A stretch of 7,702 nucleotides of DNA from Bacteroidota bacterium (lineage in GTDB: Bacteria; Bacteroidota; Ignavibacteria; UBA10030): the NCBI GenBank assembly GCA_003519375.1, contig DOWV01000109.1, positions 5,019-12,720 of the forward strand, read 5' to 3'. The notes below the pieces were generated by a model, which was not told where the DNA came from, did not search any database, and saw only the letters and a list, made by a program, of their open reading frames with translations. Of this stretch, positions 1 through 5,365 are shown piece by piece. The number at the start of each line of letters is the position of its first letter. The first letter of the stretch is position 1. A program made the position numbers and the translations under genes.

Positions 1-32
1 GTTTCAAGTTTTCAGTTTGGAGTTCAGGTCAG
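1..32. other. Downstream flank with degenerate GTTT/AGTTT-type short repeat
   Basis: The bases before the stop codon of the first gene are a run of imperfect, roughly 8-base units (GTTTCAAG, TTTTCAGT, TTGGAGTT). Such runs often lie between genes in environmental bacteria and carry no coding information. The stretch is too short to test for a terminator, and the window edge cuts it. Confidence 0.3.
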
Positions 33-503
33 CTAGTGCTTCGCCTCCACAAATTCCTTTAGTGACGATCCGATAATTGCCGTCCAACCTTCGAGGAAGT
101 TCTTTCTTGCCAGGTCCGGGTTGCTCTTCGGGAAGGATTCTAATCCTTCGTGTGTTAATCTCACCCTTGCCTTGCTCCCTTCCTCAAAAAGCTCAAACGT
201 CACGTATGAAATGCCGTCATAACCATCATAGCGCCAGCTATGCCTGAGCTTCTTGAAAGGAATCACTTCTTCGATCCTGCAAATATGCAGGTATTGCTTT
301 TGTTCGGTACCTCCCATGAATCTGAATTCAAACCCGACCTCCGGTCTGAATTCCGCAAGGTCAAAATACCACTTCTTCATCTCCTGCTTATCGGTGATCG
401 CGCGCCACAGTGCCGCTAATGTAGCATTATACGTCCGCTCCACCACCACGGGATCGTTGTTCGTGTCGTTGTCGTCTGCTTTGAGTCGTTTTGCTTCTGT
501 CAT
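33..503 (-). CDS. SRPBCC (AHSA1/START-like) domain protein
   Basis: A 156-residue protein of the AHSA1 branch of the SRPBCC helix-grip fold, a cytoplasmic family whose cavity binds hydrophobic ligands; most bacterial members have no known ligand. After a polar, disordered-looking N-terminus (residues 1-17, rich in D and N), the first strand and helix follow the family pattern: V-x-R-x-Y-N-A (20-27), W33, A35-T37 and M42-W45. The strand TFELFEEG (102-109) and the stretch RLTHEGLESF (115-124) match the usual 'L-x-H-x-G' region, and a C-terminal helix with GW (139-140) and LKEFVE (148-153) closes the fold. Length is normal for the family. The ATG is set by AAAGGA seven bases upstream. A possible small ORF ends one base before this start, so translation may be coupled. 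The fold is secure; the function is not. Confidence 0.9.
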   Translation of the reverse strand: MTEAKRLKADDNDTNNDPVVVERTYNATLAALWRAITDKQEMKKWYFDLAEFRPEVGFEFRFMGGTEQKQYLHICRIEEVIPFKKLRHSWRYDGYDGISYVTFELFEEGSKARVRLTHEGLESFPKSNPDLARKNFLEGWTAIIGSSLKEFVEAKH

Positions 504-504
504 G

Positions 505-678
505 CTATTGTCCTTTATCGAGAGTTATGAGTTTTGCCGGAATCTCGTCGAGGCGCCGGTACGAATCATGAACGGCCCGCTCCATGACGGAGTAGATCAT
601 TCTGTCGCGATCGGCGACAAAGTAGAAAGTAGAAGGAGCTGACTCGTTATCCAACACGCGCTTCCACCAGCGCCGCAT
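505..678 (-). CDS. Possible small ORF (57 residues), abutting the SRPBCC gene
   Basis: An open frame of 57 codons from ATG at 678 to TAG at 505-507. It fills most of the gap between the DUF6064-type gene and the SRPBCC gene and leaves one base before the SRPBCC ATG, whose ribosome binding site lies inside its last codons (GAT AAA GGA CAA TAG). The second half looks protein-like, with mostly C or G in third positions and a soluble, charged composition (FVADRDRMIYSVMERAVHD, then RRLDEIPAKLITLDKGQ). I do not recognise a family. Against it: no clear ribosome binding site precedes the ATG; GTG or TTG codons at residues 8-9 have GGAAG nearby instead; and the stretch around 630-640 resembles a simple AAAGTAGAAAGTAGAA repeat. 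It is in the same frame as the upstream DUF6064-type gene, separated from it by one TAG and 36 bases. It could be a real small protein, a coupling leader, or chance. Confidence 0.35.
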   Translation of the reverse strand: MRRWWKRVLDNESAPSTFYFVADRDRMIYSVMERAVHDSYRRLDEIPAKLITLDKGQ

Positions 679-714
679 TGGCAGAGCGCTGAGTCCGGCG
701 CGGGCCGTCCGATG

Positions 715-1377
715 CTAGGCGACGTTCCTGACTTCCGGTGTATGAGCGGGCTTGTCACGGATGATGATCAGGGCAACACCGACAAGACCGGCAACCAGCA
801 ATCCCGTGTCTTCGAGAATGCCAAGTTTGAATGTGGCCGTAAATCCGACGAGGGACCAGACAAAGGGAATGATGAGAACCGCTTTGGAGACCTTCGAATT
901 TGTCCAAAGCAGGAGTCCGAAGGTGAAGATGGTGGTCGGACACGGCACGCCGAACGTCGGAGCCTTGGGATAGACATGACCAAGAACATGGCCGAGCATC
1001 GGGTAGAGAAGCATCGCATAAATCACAAGAATCAAGCCCATGATGCCGTAGAAGTTCGCGCGGTAACCAAATGAGAGTTTTGGTTTGGCGACGCCGTACA
1101 GAAAAAACACGATACCCTGCGCGATGTTGAGCGCGCCGAACGCGTAAGCCGCGGGATTGATCGAAGAAAAAAACGCAATGTGATAGACCAGACCGATCCA
1201 GAGCCACAAGAAAGCGAGAATTGCCGAGATGATCTTGTTTGAGAAGTCAAACCGCCTGATGGCGAACGAGATCGCCGCCAGTCCGAGGAAATTGAGGACT
1301 ATCTGCATCGGCCAAACGGAATTGTTGTACTGCTCGAATACTGAGAGGAACTGATCAACTGTAAATGGAAGGTTCAT
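715..1377 (-). CDS. DUF6064-type multi-spanning membrane protein
   Basis: A 220-residue, very hydrophobic protein that I assign from memory to the uncharacterised DUF6064 family. The opening MNLPFTVDQFLSVFEQYN (1-18) followed by VWP (21-23) is typical. About seven membrane segments can be seen, roughly at 24-41, 48-65, 75-95, 107-125, 147-159, 166-183 and 190-206. The most distinctive part is a polar loop at 125-154 with Y125, P126, H130, G133, H134, Y136, P137, P140, F142 and the segment PCPTTIFTFG (145-154); its histidines and cysteine are candidates for a ligand or metal site. Start: ATG with AAGGA six bases upstream. It follows a long spacer of 536 bases and so probably begins its own transcript, perhaps together with the SRPBCC gene. 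No biochemical role is known to me. Confidence 0.85.
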   Translation of the reverse strand: MNLPFTVDQFLSVFEQYNNSVWPMQIVLNFLGLAAISFAIRRFDFSNKIISAILAFLWLWIGLVYHIAFFSSINPAAYAFGALNIAQGIVFFLYGVAKPKLSFGYRANFYGIMGLILVIYAMLLYPMLGHVLGHVYPKAPTFGVPCPTTIFTFGLLLWTNSKVSKAVLIIPFVWSLVGFTATFKLGILEDTGLLVAGLVGVALIIIRDKPAHTPEVRNVA

Positions 1378-1469
1378 TGGTTGTCCTTGAGAATCTGCAT
1401 GATTGAAGAAACGATGAAATCTTAGAGGAAGGAGAAGTCAGGTCGCACGTCGGTCACCACCACGCCTTA

Positions 1470-1617
1470 AAGGTCTCCCCTCTTCTTTGGGAGGGGATCT
1501 GTGGGAAGCAGCTCTTGCCCCGTGCCCCTCAATTCATTTGCACATTCAACTCGAGCAAGCACAACGACTGAACCACGAACCCTCCCCTCCCTCTTGAAGG
1601 AGGCGGAAGGGGAGGTC
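1470..1617. repeat. Paired G/C-rich hairpins, putative non-autonomous intergenic element
   Basis: Two hairpins of similar composition lie about 100 bases apart. The first pairs TCCCCTC (1476-1482) with GAGGGGA (1491-1497). The second pairs CCTCCCCT (1581-1588) with AGGGGAGG (1608-1615), with a partly paired inner arm around TTGA. The outer ends are loosely inverted with respect to each other (TCTCCCCTCTTC at 1474-1485 against the reverse complement of GGAAGGGGAGG), which makes the whole block look like a short palindromic unit. From memory, CCCTCCC...TTGAAGG...GGGAGG blocks recur between genes in environmental bacterial genomes. That this one is repeated elsewhere in the same genome is an inference. 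In an RNA from either strand it would form stable hairpins. Confidence 0.5.
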
Positions 1618-1913
1618 AAAAGCATGAGCAACCCCTCCGCTCTACTTGCAGTCCGGCAAGGGAATACCGATCCTTCAGACCTGCGTGAATAATGCTGTGG
1701 ATTATGCGGCTCTGCACAAGGCGCGTTTCGCTCAGATCAGAATGTGACTCTCTGTCAGCATGCCGGGTTCGGATGCGCCTGACCATCGGGGCCCCCCGCG
1801 GCACATCCGATTGTCCGGGAATTTCAAAAGGTGGCTCGAGAATCAGCAGAAACGAGGAGGGGGGCATCATGCACAAGAGCGGTGACGGCGGTTCTGCGAT
1901 TGCTCACCTACTC
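1618..1913. other. Intergenic stretch, no convincing gene
   Basis: The rest of the 536-base spacer between the receiver gene and the DUF6064-type gene. One minus-strand frame is open (1616-1876) but its translation is arginine- and serine-rich, shows no domain pattern, and runs into the hairpin element, so I do not call it. There is a short G/C run (GGGGCCCCCCGCGG at 1789-1802). Just after the receiver stop, GGTGA and TCACC can pair around a long loop, too weakly to call a terminator. I see no clear promoter, RNA gene or tandem repeat. Confidence 0.4.
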
Positions 1914-2282
1914 TCACGCGGGAGGAACCAGATTGCGGACAGTCTTCAGAAGATCTTCTATGTCGAACGGTTTGGCAATGTACGCCACAGCACCCAGGTT
2001 CAGCCCTTTCTTCCTGGCCTGCGATTCATCAAATGCCGTAAGAAAGATGAACGGAACATCTTTCAACCTCTCCGCTGCTTTGAGTTTCTCCAGAAGCATG
2101 AAGCCGTCCATCTTTCCCATCTTCACATCACAAATGATGATGTCGGGCCGATAGCTCTGACAAAGCTCAAGAGCCGCTTCCGCCGAATTCGATTTCCGCA
2201 CCTCATACCCTTCCTCCTCAAAAACGACGCCAACGATTGCGGTAAGCTCTTCTTCGTCTTCGACAAGCAATACATTCTTCAT
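1914..2282 (-). CDS. Stand-alone response regulator receiver (CheY-like)
   Basis: A 122-residue single receiver domain with no output domain. The full phosphorylation site is present: acidic pair E8-D9, phospho-acceptor D52 in IIICDVKMGKMDGF (48-61), switch T82 in FLTAF (80-84), and K104 in YIAKPFD (101-107), with aromatic Y101. It should cycle between phosphorylated and free forms and act by binding a partner, as CheY, Spo0F or phosphorelay proteins do. No histidine kinase, chemotaxis gene or phosphatase lies in the window, so its partner must be elsewhere. The start is ATG with AAGGA six bases upstream. The neighbours are an ICMT-type methyltransferase 97 bases before and a long spacer after, so it is probably last in its transcript. 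Family assignment is secure; the pathway is unknown. Confidence 0.95.
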   Translation of the reverse strand: MKNVLLVEDEEELTAIVGVVFEEEGYEVRKSNSAEAALELCQSYRPDIIICDVKMGKMDGFMLLEKLKAAERLKDVPFIFLTAFDESQARKKGLNLGAVAYIAKPFDIEDLLKTVRNLVPPA

Positions 2283-2307
2283 CTGATGTCCTTGAGCTAT
2301 CGTTGGT

Positions 2308-2365
2308 GTACCGCCGTCGCGGTGCGGACCGTATTCCCGCCGAGCCCACCGCCGTCCCTCGCGGT
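2308..2365. repeat. Two short GC-rich hairpins sharing the same ACCGC/GCGGT stem
   Basis: In the 97-base gap between the first ICMT-type gene and the receiver gene, ACCGC pairs with GCGGT twice: at 2310-2323 with a 4-base loop (CGTC), and at 2348-2365 with an 8-base loop. The first stem can be extended by two pairs, one of them a wobble. Both units begin ACCGCCGTC and are followed by GCGGAC or GCGGTC, so they look like two diverged copies. GGACCG (2326-2331) can also pair with CGGTCC (2362-2367), giving an alternative fold. No run of T follows on the minus strand, so a classical terminator is unlikely. A dispersed intergenic repeat is an inference. Confidence 0.4.
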
Positions 2366-2379
2366 CCGGTTGCCTGCTC

Positions 2380-2877
2380 TCACATCAGGGGCCTGACAAA
2401 CGGCAGAATTCTGTCGACCCTGGACCTGTAGTTCGCATACGCCTCGCCAAACACACTCTCGAGCTGGCGTTCCTCTTTCCCGATGAATATCAGGACCGCG
2501 ACAAACAGGAAGGCCGCCGCCGCAAAATAGACCCAGGTAAATGTCAGTATCGATATACCCGGGAGAATGAAAAGTATGAAACTGGAATAGATCGGATTCC
2601 GGCAGACGCCGTACGCACCGGTCGTAATGAGATTCCCCTTGGGAAATTCAGTCAAGAGTTGCACAACGGCAGTCAGCCAGAGCACGGTCCCCGGTAGCAT
2701 CAGAATATACCCAACCGGCTTGACGAAATCCAGCGCTGCCGGCAATGAGGCAAGTTGAGGCGCAGAAATGTGAATAGCGACGGCACCGATGAGGAACGGA
2801 AAGGCGGAGAGCATTATTTTCCCGCCCTGCCCGATGATGTTCATTCCGTTCATAGATTTGAAGATTTTGGGCATCAT
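2380..2877 (-). CDS. ICMT-type membrane methyltransferase (shorter copy)
   Basis: A 165-residue membrane protein of the isoprenylcysteine carboxyl methyltransferase (ICMT/PEMT-like) superfamily, whose members transfer methyl groups from S-adenosylmethionine to lipid-like or membrane substrates. The C-terminal signature is clear: GAYGVCRNPIY (87-97) corresponds to the family's G-x-Y-x-x-x-R-(H/N)-P-x-Y SAM-binding element, and KEERQLESVFGEAYANYR (134-151) is the conserved E-E...L...F-G-x-x-Y-x-x-Y helix. Membrane segments lie near 22-40, 54-75, 97-112 and 114-132. The usual RHP histidine is asparagine (RNP, N94). ATG at 2877 has GAGAGAGG seven bases upstream; a second ATG follows immediately. 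A related but longer gene lies 101 bases upstream. The real substrate cannot be read from sequence; bacteria generally lack prenylated CaaX proteins, so the eukaryotic name should not be taken literally. Confidence 0.88.
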   Translation of the reverse strand: MMPKIFKSMNGMNIIGQGGKIMLSAFPFLIGAVAIHISAPQLASLPAALDFVKPVGYILMLPGTVLWLTAVVQLLTEFPKGNLITTGAYGVCRNPIYSSFILFILPGISILTFTWVYFAAAAFLFVAVLIFIGKEERQLESVFGEAYANYRSRVDRILPFVRPLM

Positions 2878-2901
2878 TCAGTTACCTCTCTCCGGTTCCT
2901 G

Positions 2902-2960
2902 GCTAAAAGCTACCTCAAGAACCGGTTTCCGTGGTTTGATGATCAATATCCACTTTTAGC
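2902..2960. repeat. Spaced 8-base inverted repeat between the two methyltransferase genes
   Basis: GCTAAAAG (2902-2909) and its exact reverse complement CTTTTAGC (2953-2960) flank 43 bases upstream of the shorter methyltransferase gene. It could be the ends of a loose hairpin or a chance match. The wide spacing argues against a simple operator or a terminator. Confidence 0.2.
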
Positions 2961-2978
2961 GCAAAAGAAGTGTCGTAC

Positions 2979-3593
2979 CTAGAAGACAAATGGGATGAGT
3001 TTTTCGGATTTCTTTTGATAGGCAGCATACTGCCCGCCGTAGGCACGCAGCAGGCTTTCCTCCTCGACGGGAATGAGAAGAAGAATCAGCACGACATAGA
3101 CCGCAAACGCGCCCAGGCATGCCAGCGACTGAGTAAGGCACGCGAGGCCGAAGGCAATGCAGAGAGCAGCCGTGTACATAGGGTGGCGAATGAACGCGTA
3201 GGGACCACGAATGACGATGGTATCACCGCTCCGGGGATCGCTTCCCCCAAGCTGATAGTTGCGCCCCAATGCGATTAACGACCACCCCATCAGAAGAAAG
3301 CCCTTGAGATAGATGACCAATCCCCCCATCTCGACAACGATCAAAAGCCACCCTGAAGTGATCTCAACGGAAGTGGGATCGACGCCTTCGATTCGCCCGG
3401 CAAGAAGGAGGATTGCTGCGAGCGGATTCGCGATCAGCAAGAAGAAGAGATTGAAAATGTTGACAAGCCAGAGCAGCAGACCGCCCGTTGGTTTTTCCAG
3501 TATCGAGCCTGTCGCGATTCGTTTCACGGCGACGAGAACTGCGAGCAGGAGCACGATAAGAACTCCAAGCATTCTTTGATCGATCGTATGCAT
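2979..3593 (-). CDS. ICMT-type membrane methyltransferase (longer copy)
   Basis: A 204-residue relative of the next gene downstream, with the same C-terminal SAM-binding signature: GPYAFIRHPMY (130-140), here with the standard R-H-P (H137), and EEESLLRAYGGQYAAYQKK (177-195), ending in LIPFVF. LGRNYQ (109-114), just before it, is a common lead-in for bacterial members. It has an N-terminal extension of about 40 residues with extra membrane segments (about 8-23 and 38-66), then segments near 82-106, 140-155 and 158-175. ATG at 3593 has GAGG eight bases upstream. Identity with the shorter copy is confined mostly to the signature, so this is not a recent duplication. Catalysis of a SAM-dependent methyl transfer on a membrane substrate is likely; the substrate is unknown. 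Confidence 0.9.
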   Translation of the reverse strand: MHTIDQRMLGVLIVLLLAVLVAVKRIATGSILEKPTGGLLLWLVNIFNLFFLLIANPLAAILLLAGRIEGVDPTSVEITSGWLLIVVEMGGLVIYLKGFLLMGWSLIALGRNYQLGGSDPRSGDTIVIRGPYAFIRHPMYTAALCIAFGLACLTQSLACLGAFAVYVVLILLLIPVEEESLLRAYGGQYAAYQKKSEKLIPFVF

Positions 3594-3675
3594 GTCTCTA
3601 TCCTCAAGGATTCAGATCATCGATTCAAGAACTCCGTCGGCGCTTCATGTCACACAGCCCCCGGCAATCGGAGCT

Positions 3676-3701
3676 TACGGCCGGCATGTTCGCGGGCCGT
3701 A
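3676..3701 (-). terminator. Possible hairpin after the exported-protein gene
   Basis: TACGGCC (3676-3682) and GGCCGTA (3695-3701) form a perfect 7-bp stem with a 12-base loop, starting seven bases after the stop codon of the exported-protein gene when read on the minus strand. The position suits transcript ending or 3' protection. No T-run follows (AGCTCCGATT), so a textbook intrinsic terminator is not supported. Confidence 0.35.
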
Positions 3702-3707
3702 GTGGCA

Positions 3708-4607
3708 TCAATTCTTTCTTGTCAGGTGAAAGGTCGCCTCATAGGCGGGAGAATATTGGATGTTGAGAAGCCAGCCGGCATTTGATGCACGATCCTGCCA
3801 TATGGTCTCGAATATCTGCTTATAATCGTCAAGAGAAATGACCGGTTTCATGTGAGCTGCTACAGAATAGAGCGCGAAGAAGTGCGTGTTCAGGCGCACG
3901 ATTGCCTCACTCTCCTCCAGCTTCAAAAGCGTCACCTCGTTGCCTCGGAGGTTCGCCTGCTCCCAGCAAAGATAGAGAACAAAAGCTTTGTGAGGAGGAA
4001 CAAACGGCACCCAGGTGCGTGCTCCGACGAAGTAGCCCCCGCCATCCCTGAGCATATTCAGCGCTGCATTCTTGCCCCGCTCCCTGGCAACCGGAAGATA
4101 GACATTGAGAACAACGAAGGACCAGTACATTTCCTCGCGCGCCCAAAGCTTCATGTGTTCGGCAATATCGGGAAACTTCGTTGCGGGCAAATTGGCGACC
4201 GTATCAAGCCTTATGAAGATGGATTCGAGATGCTGGAAGTACCACCGGGCGCCTTCTGAGAGAAGAGAAAAACAATAGGTGACTTTTTGACGGTTGGCGG
4301 TCCACGGAACGATGTACTGGATGCGATCCTCCACACGAATGATCTCGGGCTGAGCAGCCCAGTCATCCGGTGATGCTTGAGCCCTCACAGAGTCGAGATA
4401 GCCAAGCAGTACAGGCTTGTACCGGTCACCAAGCTCTGCGAGAGGGCGGATCTGCTCGGTTGTCATCGTTCCAGCCTTCAGCCGGCCAATAAAATCCTGC
4501 CAGATGCGAAGATCATCCTGGCCGCACGCATCGTTGAAGCAAAAGAGGGTCAGATACGCCGCACCGAACAGGACAGGGAATCTCTGGTTCATGGAACTAC
4601 CGGCCAT
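3708..4607 (-). CDS. Exported protein of unknown family
   Basis: A 299-residue protein, or 294 if the second methionine (M6, at 4592) is the start; neither ATG has a good ribosome binding site. M6 gives a neater signal peptide: short basic start (NQR), hydrophobic core FPVLFGAAYLTLFCF (10-24), and a likely cut near ACG|Q (27-30), so the mature protein is probably periplasmic or cell-surface. The rest is mostly helical-looking and rich in aromatic residues. Noticeable stretches are MTTEQIRPLAELGDRYKPVL (48-67), a W/Y-rich middle (W101, W122, Y123, W155, Y161, W162), GGGYFVGARTWVPFVPPHKA (189-208) and a C-terminal W269...W279...Y285 region. I recognise no catalytic motif or domain. A 228-base spacer with a large palindrome lies upstream and a possible hairpin terminator downstream, so it is probably transcribed on its own. 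Confidence 0.8.
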   Translation of the reverse strand: MAGSSMNQRFPVLFGAAYLTLFCFNDACGQDDLRIWQDFIGRLKAGTMTTEQIRPLAELGDRYKPVLLGYLDSVRAQASPDDWAAQPEIIRVEDRIQYIVPWTANRQKVTYCFSLLSEGARWYFQHLESIFIRLDTVANLPATKFPDIAEHMKLWAREEMYWSFVVLNVYLPVARERGKNAALNMLRDGGGYFVGARTWVPFVPPHKAFVLYLCWEQANLRGNEVTLLKLEESEAIVRLNTHFFALYSVAAHMKPVISLDDYKQIFETIWQDRASNAGWLLNIQYSPAYEATFHLTRKN

Positions 4608-4663
4608 GGTTGAATGATGGAAAATCCCCCAAGAGCTCGTGCCATTCCAAATAAATCTTCTTG

Positions 4664-4767
4664 TGGTTTTGATCGCGGAGACGCGGAGGTCGCCGAGAAT
4701 CGCAGAGGAAGAAGCTCAACAAACTCTGCGTACCTCTGCGATCTCTGCGGCTCTGCGGTAGAAACAA
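4664..4767. repeat. Large palindrome of mirror-spaced CGCAGAG heptamers
   Basis: Four CGCRGAG-like heptamers on the left (starts 4674, 4682, 4691, 4701; the third is CGCCGAG) face four CTCTGCG heptamers on the right (starts 4724, 4734, 4743, 4751). The spacings are mirrored exactly, 8-9-10 then 10-9-8, around a centre at 4715.5. Pairing 4674-4707 with 4724-4757 gives 29 pairs in 34 positions, three of them G-T, around a 16-base loop; the pairing continues outwards in patches to about 4664 and 4767. The symmetry shows it is one folded unit and not two chance arrays. From memory, blocks of CGCAGAG/CTCTGCG repeats occur between genes in many bacteria. No transposase is nearby, so it would be non-autonomous. 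Confidence 0.8.
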
Positions 4768-4835
4768 TAACGATCAGGAATACAGTATTTCTTTTTAGGA
4801 TCGGCACTAGCTACAACATCGAACATAGCTTGATT

Positions 4836-5333
4836 TCATTCGATCAATACGCGGGCATTTTTCAGAGCAAGGTAGATGCGCGGATCGTTTCTCTTGTCTT
4901 CGCCGCCCTGACCACCCCACCGTTGGCAGATTCGATGTGGATCAAGCATGACGTCGATATACGGCACTTGCGGTACGAGGGATGAATGTGGATACCAGAA
5001 TGCTCCAAGATAGATTCTCTCGTTCCCCACCGTGACAACAAAGGGAATTCCCCCGACCGGACCGAGAGTCGTGCTGATTGCGGCCAACTGAGAGTCGGCT
5101 GCCGCCGTGACTTTGAATTCGTGCGTTTGCCAGCGATACGATGTCACGTCCTCGAGAGCCACCAGCGGAGTGTCAGCCAGGACGAGGTTCTCAAGCGGTT
5201 CATCCCAGAGTTGAGACGCAAACAGCTTGGCGTCCCTGAGACGATAGATCGCGAACTGAGGACCTTCAGATGAATCGATTCCCGAATCGCACGCAGTCAG
5301 GCCGAAGAGGCAAAGCGAGATGACGGTGCGCAT
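4836..5333 (-). CDS. Small lipoprotein of unknown function
   Basis: I start this gene at an internal ATG (5333), giving 165 residues, because it puts a standard lipoprotein signal at the N-terminus: MRT, hydrophobic VISLCLFGL, and lipobox LTAC (12-15), with lipidation expected on C15. The frame is open 32 codons further up, but that part would overlap the GNAT-YoaP gene and spoil the signal. No strong ribosome binding site precedes the ATG; it lies 32 bases after the upstream stop, so coupling is possible. The mature part begins with a polar linker, then a compact domain: FAIYRLRD (27-34), PLVALEDVTSYRWQTHEFKV (56-75), IPFVVTVGNERIYLGAFWYP (96-115), HSS (116-118) and a late DPRIYLAL (150-157). 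This pattern recalls small uncharacterised proteins I have seen in other bacteria, but I cannot name a family. The Asp after C15 may affect membrane sorting. Confidence 0.8.
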   Translation of the reverse strand: MRTVISLCLFGLTACDSGIDSSEGPQFAIYRLRDAKLFASQLWDEPLENLVLADTPLVALEDVTSYRWQTHEFKVTAAADSQLAAISTTLGPVGGIPFVVTVGNERIYLGAFWYPHSSLVPQVPYIDVMLDPHRICQRWGGQGGEDKRNDPRIYLALKNARVLIE

Positions 5334-5365
5334 GAAGTTCAGGCTGCCGTTCCCGGGTCTGTTTG

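Noticed and set aside
622..640. AAAGTAGAAAGTAGAA as a tandem repeat
   Set aside because: It is only two copies of an 8-base unit, too little to call a repeat locus. It is noted as a caution for the small ORF.
253..642. 129-codon plus-strand frame
   Set aside because: It is mostly antisense to the SRPBCC gene, and its tail is antisense to the possible small ORF.
505..720. Possible integron attC site (GCCTAGC ... GTTGGAT on the minus strand)
   Set aside because: GTTGGAT fits the GTTRRRY core, but the opposing box is GCCTAGC and not RYYYAAC, the inner arms do not pair, and no comparable site occurs in the other spacers.
1616..1876. 86-codon open frame on the minus strand after the receiver gene
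   Set aside because: It has biased R/S/H composition, no recognisable motif, and its C-terminus runs into the hairpin element at 1581-1617.
1692..2396. 234-codon open frame on the plus strand
   Set aside because: It is antisense to the receiver gene with its complete phosphorylation site. Its own translation shows no domain pattern and its ends lie in repeat-like spacers.
3852..4259. 135-codon plus-strand frame
   Set aside because: It is antisense to the exported-protein gene. It has no start signal and no family pattern.
4589..4807. 72-codon minus-strand frame across the large palindrome
   Set aside because: Its translation is just the CTCTGCG repeat read as protein, and it overlaps the start of the exported-protein gene.
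4614..4985. 123-codon plus-strand frame in the spacer and lipoprotein region
   Set aside because: It is made of the palindrome plus the antisense of the lipoprotein gene. No ribosome binding site or domain was seen.
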